This document shows, in pieces, positions 1 through 7,494 of a DNA stretch of 48,376 nt. The notes beneath the pieces were generated by a model. The model worked only from the letters and a program-made list of their open reading frames with translations. It ran no database searches and had not been told where the DNA came from. The position numbers were made by a program, and so were the translations under genes. Numbering within the stretch: the first letter of the stretch is position 1; each line of letters opens with the position of its first letter. Source of the stretch: Lachnospira sp. UBA4346 (lineage in GTDB: Bacteria > Bacillota > Clostridia > Lachnospirales > Lachnospiraceae); assembly GCA_002394205.1 (NCBI GenBank), contig DGTC01000011.1, forward strand, positions 1 to 48,376, given 5' to 3'.

Positions 1-280
1 TTGTTACAAGAGAATACTTCATACCAATATGTCCCATTGCAATACCATCACATACAGCAATTGCAGGAATCATAACCGGTACACCGCCGGCTTCTGCAAC
101 GCCTAACTTCACGGCATTTACAATCTTATCTAAGTTCATGTGTCCCGGTACAATTTCGTTATAGGAACTAACGATACCTACCAATGGCTTATTCATTTCT
201 TCCGGCGTAAAACCTAACGCATTAAACAGCGAGCGGTGTGGTGCCTGCTGCATTCCTTTTCTTACATTATCACTCTTCAT
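1..280 (-). CDS. ilvD: Dihydroxy-acid dehydratase, N-terminal part (cut by window edge)
   Basis: About 93 N-terminal codons are visible and the reading frame runs off the left edge with no stop. The start ATG at 278-280 follows an AGGAG about nine bases upstream. The translation opens MKSDNVRKGMQQAPHRSLFN and continues through SSYNEIVPGHMNLDKI and AVCDGIAMGH, which are typical of the IlvD/Edd dehydratase N-terminus. The enzyme dehydrates 2,3-dihydroxy acids in valine, leucine and isoleucine synthesis and carries an Fe-S cluster. It follows leuB on the same strand after a 131-bp gap, which suggests a branched-chain amino acid operon continuing to the left. The Fe-S cysteines and active site lie outside the window or near its edge, so integrity cannot be judged. 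Confidence 0.9.
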   Translation of the reverse strand, partial: MKSDNVRKGMQQAPHRSLFNALGFTPEEMNKPLVGIVSSYNEIVPGHMNLDKIVNAVKLGVAEAGGVPVMIPAIAVCDGIAMGHIGMKYSLVT

Positions 281-411
281 ACGAATGTACTCCTTTCGGT
301 TCTCTTTTCCTTCTAATCGTTTATAAATATTCAATTCTCATCACGATTGCTATTCCATGCAACTGCACGTTTTTAGTAAATAGCTTTGATTCCTTCTTCC
401 GTATATAATTC

Positions 412-1494
412 TTATACACGTTCTGCAATCAAATCACCCATCTTTGTTGTACTGCACTGTGTCATTCCTTCTGACATAATATCAACCGTACGATAGCCTT
501 CCTTTAATACCTGTGCAACAGCTGCTTCAATCGCATCTGCTTCTTTATCTAAGTCAAATGAATAACGAAGCATCATTGCTGCACTTAAAATTGTAGCAAT
601 TGGATTTGCAATGTCTTTGCCAGCTATATCCGGTGCTGAACCATGACTAGGTTCGTATAAACCTAATTTTGTCTTTCCAAGACTTGCACTTGATAACATT
701 CCAATAGAACCTGTAATCATGCTCGCCTCATCTGAAAGAATATCACCGAACATATTTTCTGTTAAAATAACATCAAACTGTCCCGGATTCATAACAAGCT
801 GCATTGCACAGTTATCAACCAGCATATCTGTCACTTCAACTTCCGGATAATCCGCTGCAACTTCTTTAACAACCTTTCTCCAAAGTCTTGAAGAATCTAA
901 CACATTTGCCTTATCTACACTTGTAACTTTCTTTCTTCTCTTCATTGCAATTTCAAACCCCTTAATTGCAATACGACGAATCTCATCTTCATTGTATGTT
1001 AAAGTATCTGTAGCTGTCATTACGCCATCTACTTCTTCTGTATGACGCTTTCCAAAATACAAACCGCCTGTCAGTTCACGCATAATAACCATATCAAAGC
1101 CATCACCAATAATTTCCGGCTTCAATGGGCATGCATCCTGTAATTCCTTATATAAGTAAGCAGGGCGAATGTTCGCAAATAACTCTAATTCCTTTCGAAT
1201 CTTCAAAAGACCTGCTTCCGGTCTTAAATTTGGTGCTACATCATACCACTTAGAATTACCAACGTTCCCACCAACTGCACCTAAGAGTACAGCATCTGAA
1301 GCCTTTGCAATCGCAACTGCTTCATCCGTTAGTGGAACTCCGTATTCATCAATGGAGCAGCCACCCATAAGAATCTTCGTATAATCGAACTTGTGTCCAT
1401 ATTTTTCTGCAATTCGGTCTAACACCTTCTTAGCTTCTCTTACGATTTCCGGACCAATTCCATCTCCTGGGATTAATGTTATTTTACAATCCAT
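412..1494 (-). CDS. leuB: 3-isopropylmalate dehydrogenase
   Basis: This enzyme catalyses NAD-dependent oxidative decarboxylation of 3-isopropylmalate in leucine synthesis. The product of about 360 residues starts MDCKITLIPGDGIGPEIV, the family's N-terminal glycine-rich loop. It contains the substrate and metal region DILSDEASMITGSIGML and the NAD-binding segment EPSHGSAPDIAGKDIANP. A GTG at 1503 is in frame three codons upstream. I prefer the ATG at 1492-1494 because an AGGTG sits six bases before it, whereas the GTG lies inside that ribosome binding site. A sigma-A-type promoter lies about 90 bp upstream, so leuB looks like the first gene of a leuB-ilvD transcript. leuC and leuD are not next to it. 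Confidence 0.95.
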   Translation of the reverse strand: MDCKITLIPGDGIGPEIVREAKKVLDRIAEKYGHKFDYTKILMGGCSIDEYGVPLTDEAVAIAKASDAVLLGAVGGNVGNSKWYDVAPNLRPEAGLLKIRKELELFANIRPAYLYKELQDACPLKPEIIGDGFDMVIMRELTGGLYFGKRHTEEVDGVMTATDTLTYNEDEIRRIAIKGFEIAMKRRKKVTSVDKANVLDSSRLWRKVVKEVAADYPEVEVTDMLVDNCAMQLVMNPGQFDVILTENMFGDILSDEASMITGSIGMLSSASLGKTKLGLYEPSHGSAPDIAGKDIANPIATILSAAMMLRYSFDLDKEADAIEAAVAQVLKEGYRTVDIMSEGMTQCSTTKMGDLIAERV

Positions 1495-1585
1495 CTGCTT
1501 CACCTGTCTTTCTTATCTTTTCTAATAACTTCTATAATATGTAGACACTTTAACAATCTAACGTGTAAAAAAGTTATTGTTTTAT

Positions 1586-1614
1586 ATGATAACGTATTTT
1601 TCTTTTTTTTTCAA
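1586..1614 (-). promoter_or_regulatory. Promoter of leuB-ilvD
   Basis: On the minus strand a -35 TTGAAA (1609-1614) is separated by exactly 17 bp from a -10 TATCAT (1586-1591). The spacer is A-rich. Predicted start is near 1579, giving a leader of about 85 nt. The leader holds an 8-bp inverted repeat (AATAACTT/AAGTTATT). I saw no T-box or terminator in it. Confidence 0.65.
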
Positions 1615-1703
1615 CTCTATTCTGAAAATTATGTCAGAAATTCTTGTATATTCTGAAAGGAAACCTAGCTTGAAACATAAAGTGCCTTTGATATCCGAAT
1701 CTT

Positions 1704-1749
1704 AAAAAACAAAAACGTATGGAAATTGAGTACTTCCCAATTCCATACG
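1704..1749 (-). terminator. Rho-independent terminator of yajC
   Basis: On the minus strand an 11-12 bp stem (CGTATGGAATTG paired with CAATTTCCATACG, one bulge) is followed by TTTTTGTTTTTT. It begins 13 bp after the yajC stop codon. Confidence 0.85.
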
Positions 1750-1761
1750 CTCCAAATAATC

Positions 1762-2040
1762 TTATTCGTTTGATGATGCCTTTTCTACCTGTGCAATTGC
1801 CTTCTTCTGCATCGGAATTCTACAATTCTTATTGCTTCCGAACTCTACAATAACTGTATCATCTGTAATATCAATCAACACACCGTAGAAACCGCTTGAT
1901 GTTAATACTGTATCCCCAACTTCAAGTGAGTTCATCAACTCATTCTGTGCCTGCTGCTGCTTCTTCTGTGGTCTCATTGCAAGGAAATAGAACATTACGA
2001 TTAACGCAACGATATATATTACCATAATTCCAACCTGCAT
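1762..2040 (-). CDS. yajC: Preprotein translocase subunit YajC
   Basis: This is a small inner-membrane protein of 92 residues. It has one N-terminal membrane segment (about residues 5-22, IVYIVALIVMFYFLAM-like), then the family signature RPQKKQQQAQNELMNSLEVG, then a short beta-rich cytoplasmic domain (TVLTSSGFYGVLIDI). YajC associates with the SecDF complex in protein export. Length and order match the family. It lies 120 bp downstream of tgt; tgt-yajC adjacency is widely conserved in bacteria, which supports both calls. A strong terminator directly follows, so it is probably the last gene of its transcript. Confidence 0.95.
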   Translation of the reverse strand: MQVGIMVIYIVALIVMFYFLAMRPQKKQQQAQNELMNSLEVGDTVLTSSGFYGVLIDITDDTVIVEFGSNKNCRIPMQKKAIAQVEKASSNE

Positions 2041-2162
2041 CTTTTCGTCCTCCTAATGCTTTATTATTTGTTTTACATAAACTATATCATACCTTATATC
2101 CAGAAAATTGTCTAGCTTTTCTCAAAATGAAATCATCCGTTCACAAATGTTTCATTTTTTAA

Positions 2163-3299
2163 CTATTTCTGATCATATGTCTTCATTAAATCCAAACGTT
2201 CTTCTTTAAATGCATGATAATTGCCTGCCTCAATCGCACCACGGATATCTTCCATTAAATGATTATAGAAATATAAATTGTGCAGTACGCAAAAACGCAT
2301 TCCAAGCATTTCTTTCGCTTTCATCAGATGACGAATATATGCTCTTGAATAATTCCGGCACGCAGGGCATCCGCAGCCTTCTTCAATCGGTCTGTCGTCC
2401 TTTTCATACTTTGCATTAAACAAATTAATCTTGCCAAACTTCGTATATACATGTCCATGGCGACCATTTCTTGACGGATATACACAATCAAAGAAATCAA
2501 TTCCACGCTCTACACCTTCTAAGATATTTGCCGGTGTTCCAACACCCATAAGATATGTAGGTTTATTCTGCGGAAGATATGGAACAGTCTCATCTAAAAC
2601 ATGGTACATCTCTTCATGCGATTCGCCTACCGCAAGTCCACCAACTGCATATCCGTCCAAATCCATCTCAGAAATTCTCTTTGCATGTTCAATACGAACA
2701 TCCGTATATACCGCTCCCTGATTAATACCAAACAATAACTGATGCGGATTTACGGTATCCGGAAGTGCATTTAATCTTGCCATTTCTTTCTTGCAGCGTT
2801 CTAACCATCGCGTTGTACGATTTACCGAATTTGTAATATAACTTTTCTCAGCCTTTGCCGGCGGACACTCATCAAATGCCATCGCAATCGTAGAACCTAA
2901 ATTCGACTGAATCTGCATACTCTCTTCCGGTCCCATAAAAATCTTGCGTCCATCAATATGCGAATTAAATGTAACACCTTCTTCTTTAATTTTACGAAGT
3001 CCTGCTAATGAAAACACCTGAAATCCACCGGAATCCGTAAGAATCGGTCTGTCCCAATTCATAAACTTATGCAAGCCGCCCATCTCTTTAATGAGCTTAT
3101 CGCCCGTACGCACATGTAAATGATATGTATTTGACAATTCTACCTGTGTGCCAATATCTTTTAAATCCATTGTTGATACGGCACCTTTAATTGCTGCAAC
3201 CGTACCAACATTCATAAATACAGGTGTCTGAATCGTACCATGTACTGTTTTTAATTCTGCCCTTTTTGCACGTCCGTCTGTTTTTAAAACCTGATACAT
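2163..3299 (-). CDS. tgt: tRNA-guanine transglycosylase
   Basis: Tgt exchanges guanine 34 in GUN-anticodon tRNAs for preQ1 on the way to queuosine. The sequence shows the nucleophile region LTDSGGFQVFSL, the second active-site segment FDCVYPSRNGRHGH, and the zinc site GCGCPACRNYSRAYIRHL near the C-terminus. The open frame extends 15 codons upstream to 3344. The AGGAA before that first ATG is too close, whereas the ATG at 3297-3299 (MYQVLKTDGRAKRAEL) has AAGGG at a good distance and gives about 378 residues, the usual family length. Followed by yajC. Confidence 0.95.
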   Translation of the reverse strand: MYQVLKTDGRAKRAELKTVHGTIQTPVFMNVGTVAAIKGAVSTMDLKDIGTQVELSNTYHLHVRTGDKLIKEMGGLHKFMNWDRPILTDSGGFQVFSLAGLRKIKEEGVTFNSHIDGRKIFMGPEESMQIQSNLGSTIAMAFDECPPAKAEKSYITNSVNRTTRWLERCKKEMARLNALPDTVNPHQLLFGINQGAVYTDVRIEHAKRISEMDLDGYAVGGLAVGESHEEMYHVLDETVPYLPQNKPTYLMGVGTPANILEGVERGIDFFDCVYPSRNGRHGHVYTKFGKINLFNAKYEKDDRPIEEGCGCPACRNYSRAYIRHLMKAKEMLGMRFCVLHNLYFYNHLMEDIRGAIEAGNYHAFKEERLDLMKTYDQK

Positions 3300-3472
3300 A
3301 CTTCTAACCCTTCTTCTGTTCATCATATACAATAAACAGAACATTTCCTTTCAAATATCCTTTTCTTTCTATCACAACAATGCATCTCGTTCAATTATAA
3401 ATACAAACAACTTCCTAACAAATAAGAAGTTGCAATTGTTATTTTTTTAACACAATCGTGATGTATTCACTT

Positions 3473-4573
3473 TTACATCTTATAAAATTCTTCAATTTTA
3501 TCTATTCTTGCCGTCATATTTTCAAATAATAAATCTACAACAGTAAGTGCCGCCATTGCTTCAACCACAACGACAGCTCTCGGAACAATCATCGGATCAT
3601 GCCGTCCTTTAATAGATACCTCGATATTATCTCCCGATTTATTGACCGTCTGCTGTGTTGCACGAATAGATGGCGTCGGCTTAATCGCTGCACGGAACAC
3701 AATATCCGAACCGTCACTCATTCCGCCCAAAATACCGCCTGCATGGTTTGTCTCCTTAACAACTTTGCCATTCTGCATTTTGAAAGCATCATTATTATCA
3801 CTTCCCAATGCCTTTGCAACAGCAAACCCATCTCCAAGCTCAAATCCCTTTACTGCACCAATCGAAAACATTGCCTTCGCAAGATTTGCATCTAACTTGT
3901 CAAATACAGGTTCTCCAACTCCTGGTTTTACATTCTGAATCACACATTCAATGATTCCACCAATAGAATCTCCTGCCTCTATCTTTTCTTTTGCATCTTC
4001 TGCAACTGCCTGCGCAGCCTGTGCATCTGGCATGTTAAATGGATTCTTTGCACACTCCTGCAAGTTGAAACGCTCCGGCGAAATCGCAATTCCACCAATT
4101 TCCTTTGCATATGCCGTAATCGAAATACCAAGCTGTTCCAAAATCTTCATCGCAATCGCACCGGCAGCTACCCGTCCAATCGTCTCACGACCGGAACTTC
4201 GTCCACCACCACGATAATCACGAAAACCATATTTCATATCAAACGTATAATCTGCATGTCCTGGTCTGTAATAGCTTGCAATCTCTGAATAATCCGCAGA
4301 ACGCTGTGTCTTATTACGAACCACCAGTGAAATTGGGGTTCCGGTTGTCTTTCCCTCAAATATACCGGAAAGAATTTCAACTTCGTCATCTTCTTTTCGC
4401 GGCGTTGTAAATTGTGACTGTCCCGGCTTTCTGCGATTCAGTTGTTTCTGAATATCTGCTTCACTCAAAGGAACTCCTGCCGGGCATCCGTCTACCACAA
4501 CACCTACACCTGCCCCATGGGACTCTCCCCACGTCATAATTTTAAATCTATTTCCAAATGTTGAACCTGCCAT
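3473..4573 (-). CDS. aroC: Chorismate synthase
   Basis: This enzyme carries out the last step of the shikimate pathway, converting 5-enolpyruvylshikimate 3-phosphate to chorismate with reduced FMN. The 366 residues carry the signatures MTWGESHGAGVGVVVDG near the start and FRDYRGGGRSSGRETIGRV in the middle, with a typical C-terminal AVVVEAMAALTVVDLL. Full length. It sits alone between tgt and the Hsp70 paralogue with 100-bp gaps, and no other aro gene is near. Confidence 0.95.
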   Translation of the reverse strand: MAGSTFGNRFKIMTWGESHGAGVGVVVDGCPAGVPLSEADIQKQLNRRKPGQSQFTTPRKEDDEVEILSGIFEGKTTGTPISLVVRNKTQRSADYSEIASYYRPGHADYTFDMKYGFRDYRGGGRSSGRETIGRVAAGAIAMKILEQLGISITAYAKEIGGIAISPERFNLQECAKNPFNMPDAQAAQAVAEDAKEKIEAGDSIGGIIECVIQNVKPGVGEPVFDKLDANLAKAMFSIGAVKGFELGDGFAVAKALGSDNNDAFKMQNGKVVKETNHAGGILGGMSDGSDIVFRAAIKPTPSIRATQQTVNKSGDNIEVSIKGRHDPMIVPRAVVVVEAMAALTVVDLLFENMTARIDKIEEFYKM

Positions 4574-4678
4574 ATCTCCTCCATATAGAAATGCTTCTGC
4601 ACAATTCTATGCATATTCAGTCTATGCACATCTATATATCATAACAAATATTTTATATTCTGTAAATGGCTGGATTTT

Positions 4679-6436
4679 TTAAAACACTTCTTCAAGAAAA
4701 TCTTTTAAATATTGTGTCCTTTCCTGTAAGCGCATTGCTTTTTCCATATTCATTTTATCTGAGGTAAATCCTACAAGTGTTCTTTGAATCTCTTTCATTT
4801 GATTTTTGAGCTTCTTTCTTGCCAAAATATCCATTGATTTTTTATGTTCTTTGTAGATTTTGTCTGCCTGTGTCAGCATATATTGTGCCTCTTTACGCAG
4901 CCCTATCCATTCTTTTCGTTCTTTATCCTGACTTGCATAAATTTGTGCTTCTTCTTTGGCTCTCTCTATCTCTTTCGCCGTCAGATTCATCGTCGATGTA
5001 AGGGTAATTCCCTGCTCTTTTCCGGTTGCCTTATCTTTTGCAGATACATTTACAATTCCGTCTGCATCAACATCAAACGTCACTTCAATCTGTGGCACAC
5101 CTGCCTCTGTACATGTAATTCCTGTCAGTCTAAAATTACCTAAAAATTTGTTATCTCTGGTAAATTGACGTTCTCCCTGAAACACTTTAATATCCACACT
5201 CGTTTGAAAGTTATTTGCAGTCGTAAATATCTGGCTATGCCTTGTTGGAATTGGCGTATTACGCTCAATCAGCTTTCTTGCAACACCGCCAACCATTTCC
5301 ACTGATAAGGAAAGCGGCATTACATCCATTAATATCAGTTGAGAAACGGCACTGTTCTTATCTACCTGTCCGCTTAACTTTTCCGCCTGAATTGCCGCTC
5401 CTAACACAACACATTCATCCGGATTCAGACTGCAAAACGGCTCCTTTCCCATTAACTGATATACCTTTTCCTGAACTGCAATAATTCTCGTTGATCCGCC
5501 CACCAACAATATTTTATCAACATCTGACTTTCTAAGTCCTGCATCTTTGAGCGCGCGTTCTACCGGAATCACAGTACGCTCCACCAAATCCTCTGTCAAT
5601 TCGTTAAATTTCTGACGGGTAATCGTATATTTCATATGCACCGGTGCTTTCTTTTTATTAGATGCAATAAACGGCAAATACACCTCCGCCTGCTGTGATG
5701 AAGACAATTCTTTCTTGGCACGTTCTGCAGCTTCCCGCACACGATAAATTGCTGTAGCATCTTTCGCCAAATTAATACGCATATCTTCTTTAAAACGATT
5801 TACAAAATAATCCACCAGACGTTCGCTAAAATCGTCTCCGCCCAAATGACTGTCTCCCGCCGTTGCCAATACTTCAATCACATGATCATCTATATTCATA
5901 ACGGAAACATCAAACGTACCGCCTCCCAAATCATATACCAACACTTTCTGAGATTCTGTATGTTCCAATCCATAAGCAAGTGCAGCAGCTGTCGGTTCAT
6001 TTATAATACGCAATACATTCAATCCTGCAATCTCTCCCGCATCCTTGGTTGCCTGTCGCTGTGCATCATCAAAATATGCAGGTACAGTAATAACCACATT
6101 CGTCACTTTTTCTCCCAAAAATTCTTCCGCATCTTTTTTTAATTTTTCCAGAATAATTGCTGACAGTTCTTGTGGCGAATAACTTTTTGTATGAACTTTT
6201 TTTCGCACATTTTTCCCCATTTCCCTCTTAATGGAAAAAAATGTATTCTTAGGATTGGCAACCGCCTGTCTTCTCGCCTCATCACCAACGAATCGTTCTC
6301 CATCCGGCGAAAATGCAACAACAGAAGGCATGATTCGATACCCTTCTTTATTTGTAATCACAATCGGTTTATTGTCCTCAACAACCGCAACGCAACTATT
6401 CGTTGTTCCCAAATCAATCCCAATGACCTTGCTCAT
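4679..6436 (-). CDS. Hsp70 (DnaK-like) chaperone paralogue
   Basis: The nucleotide-binding domain is complete: GIDLGTTNSCVAV at residues 5-17, an adenosine-binding LVGGSTRI, and the phosphate loop VYDLGGGTFDVSV. The substrate-binding beta domain is present (VFQGERQFTRDN, IEVTFDVDADGIVNVSAKDK). The helical lid is short and ends without the flexible glycine-rich or EEVD-like tail, giving 585 residues against about 610-640 for housekeeping DnaK. There is no grpE, dnaJ or hrcA beside it. I therefore read it as a stand-alone second Hsp70 rather than the main heat-shock DnaK; its clients are unknown. A promoter and a hairpin-bearing leader precede it. Confidence 0.85.
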   Translation of the reverse strand: MSKVIGIDLGTTNSCVAVVEDNKPIVITNKEGYRIMPSVVAFSPDGERFVGDEARRQAVANPKNTFFSIKREMGKNVRKKVHTKSYSPQELSAIILEKLKKDAEEFLGEKVTNVVITVPAYFDDAQRQATKDAGEIAGLNVLRIINEPTAAALAYGLEHTESQKVLVYDLGGGTFDVSVMNIDDHVIEVLATAGDSHLGGDDFSERLVDYFVNRFKEDMRINLAKDATAIYRVREAAERAKKELSSSQQAEVYLPFIASNKKKAPVHMKYTITRQKFNELTEDLVERTVIPVERALKDAGLRKSDVDKILLVGGSTRIIAVQEKVYQLMGKEPFCSLNPDECVVLGAAIQAEKLSGQVDKNSAVSQLILMDVMPLSLSVEMVGGVARKLIERNTPIPTRHSQIFTTANNFQTSVDIKVFQGERQFTRDNKFLGNFRLTGITCTEAGVPQIEVTFDVDADGIVNVSAKDKATGKEQGITLTSTMNLTAKEIERAKEEAQIYASQDKERKEWIGLRKEAQYMLTQADKIYKEHKKSMDILARKKLKNQMKEIQRTLVGFTSDKMNMEKAMRLQERTQYLKDFLEEVF

Positions 6437-6513
6437 AATTCACTCCATTATATTTATTAACTGCCATGTGCAAATGTTCTTTTTATTCCAAATATTTTAT
6501 AATCCTTATATCC

Positions 6514-6549
6514 AAAAGACAAATGCCGCCTTTGGTGCCGCTTGTTTTT
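6514..6549. repeat. Dispersed hairpin element, copy 1
   Basis: This palindrome has arms related to AAACAAG/TTTGT around a GGCACCAAAGGCGGC core (minus strand). It lies between the promoter and start codon of the Hsp70 gene, so it is transcribed in that leader. The same core recurs at 12280-12313, 12403-12436 and 19355-19395, always in this orientation. Confidence 0.6.
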
Positions 6550-6557
6550 CTGCGCTT

Positions 6558-6563
6558 ATTATA
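6558..6563 (-). promoter_or_regulatory. Extended -10 promoter of the Hsp70 paralogue
   Basis: The minus strand reads TATGGTATAAT, a perfect TATAAT with a TGn extension. No good -35 lies 17 bp upstream. Predicted start is near 6551, giving a leader of about 115 nt. Confidence 0.55.
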
Positions 6564-6718
6564 CCATACTTCTTAATATAATAATTATAAATAAATGACA
6601 AACTCTGTTAAACTTTTATACTGTTTTGTAGCATATTTTAACATTCAAATCATATAAAAGACAAAGAATTTGGCATATTGAGGCGTAAAATGCACCTTTT
6701 GACATCCGAATCTTATAA

Positions 6719-6759
6719 GAAAAAAAGGTTCAGCCGGAAAATATTCCTCAGCCAAACCT
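6719..6759 (-). terminator. Rho-independent terminator of mntP
   Basis: On the minus strand AGGTTTGGC pairs with GCTGAACCT through two G-U wobbles, with an inner GGAA/TTCC, followed by seven T. It starts about 24 bp past the mntP stop. Confidence 0.85.
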
Positions 6760-6782
6760 TCTTTCTATTTTATAAAACATTT

Positions 6783-7358
6783 TTATAAAACAAGTATTCC
6801 CAAATGTTCTAACAAAATCTTTGTGCCAATCAGAATCAAAATAACGCCACCCGTCAATTCTGCCTTTGATTTATATTTGCTGCCAAAAATATTACCAATC
6901 TTAATACCAATTGCAGAACATACAAATGTAGTTATTGCAATAACACTTGCTGCATATACAATGTTCACCTGTAAGAATGCAAATGACACGCCAACCGCCA
7001 GTGCATCAATACTGGTAGCAATTGCCAAAAGCAACATCGTCTTAAATCCAAATGAATCGTTGACTTCTTCCTCCTCACCAAAGGATTCCTTAATCATATT
7101 TCCACCAATCAGTGCAAGCAAAATAAATACAATCCAATGATCATACGCTGAAATCATATCTGCAAACCAACTGCCTGCAAAATATCCAATTGTCGGCATC
7201 AGTCCCTGAAAACCACCAAAATAAATTCCGACAATCAACGCATGTTTCAATTTCAATTCTTTTACTGATAATCCTTTGCAGATTGATACGGCAAATGCAT
7301 CCATCGACAACCCAATTGCCAAAAGGAACAATTCCAAAAAGCTCATTTCGTACTCCAT
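6783..7358 (-). CDS. mntP: Manganese efflux pump MntP (DUF204)
   Basis: This is an inner-membrane exporter of Mn2+. The 191 residues form six hydrophobic segments made of two repeats, each opening with a conserved aspartate motif: GLSMDAFAVSICKG near residue 20 and ATSIDALAVGVSF near residue 115. Length and repeat arrangement match the MntP/YtaF-type family. Two starts are possible, 7358 and 7346 (MSFLELFLL); both have a plausible ribosome binding site. The 136-bp upstream gap shows no yybP-ykoY manganese riboswitch that I can recognise. Confidence 0.9.
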   Translation of the reverse strand: MEYEMSFLELFLLAIGLSMDAFAVSICKGLSVKELKLKHALIVGIYFGGFQGLMPTIGYFAGSWFADMISAYDHWIVFILLALIGGNMIKESFGEEEEVNDSFGFKTMLLLAIATSIDALAVGVSFAFLQVNIVYAASVIAITTFVCSAIGIKIGNIFGSKYKSKAELTGGVILILIGTKILLEHLGILVL

Positions 7359-7494
7359 TCCGAGAATCCTGTTTCCTGAATAAATAATCGTCGTTCTCTT
7401 TTTATCTTCATTATATTTAGCAACATGTAGAGAATACTATATCATATATGATAATCTTTCGCAATATCTTCTTGCATCTGTGCCGTTATAATAT

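Noticed and set aside
1495..1703. T-box or leucine attenuator upstream of leuB
   Set aside because: There is no T-box core sequence, leader peptide with Leu codons, or leader terminator between the promoter and leuB.
7359..7494. Manganese (yybP-ykoY) riboswitch upstream of mntP
   Set aside because: The gap lacks the conserved loop sequences and a terminator of that riboswitch.
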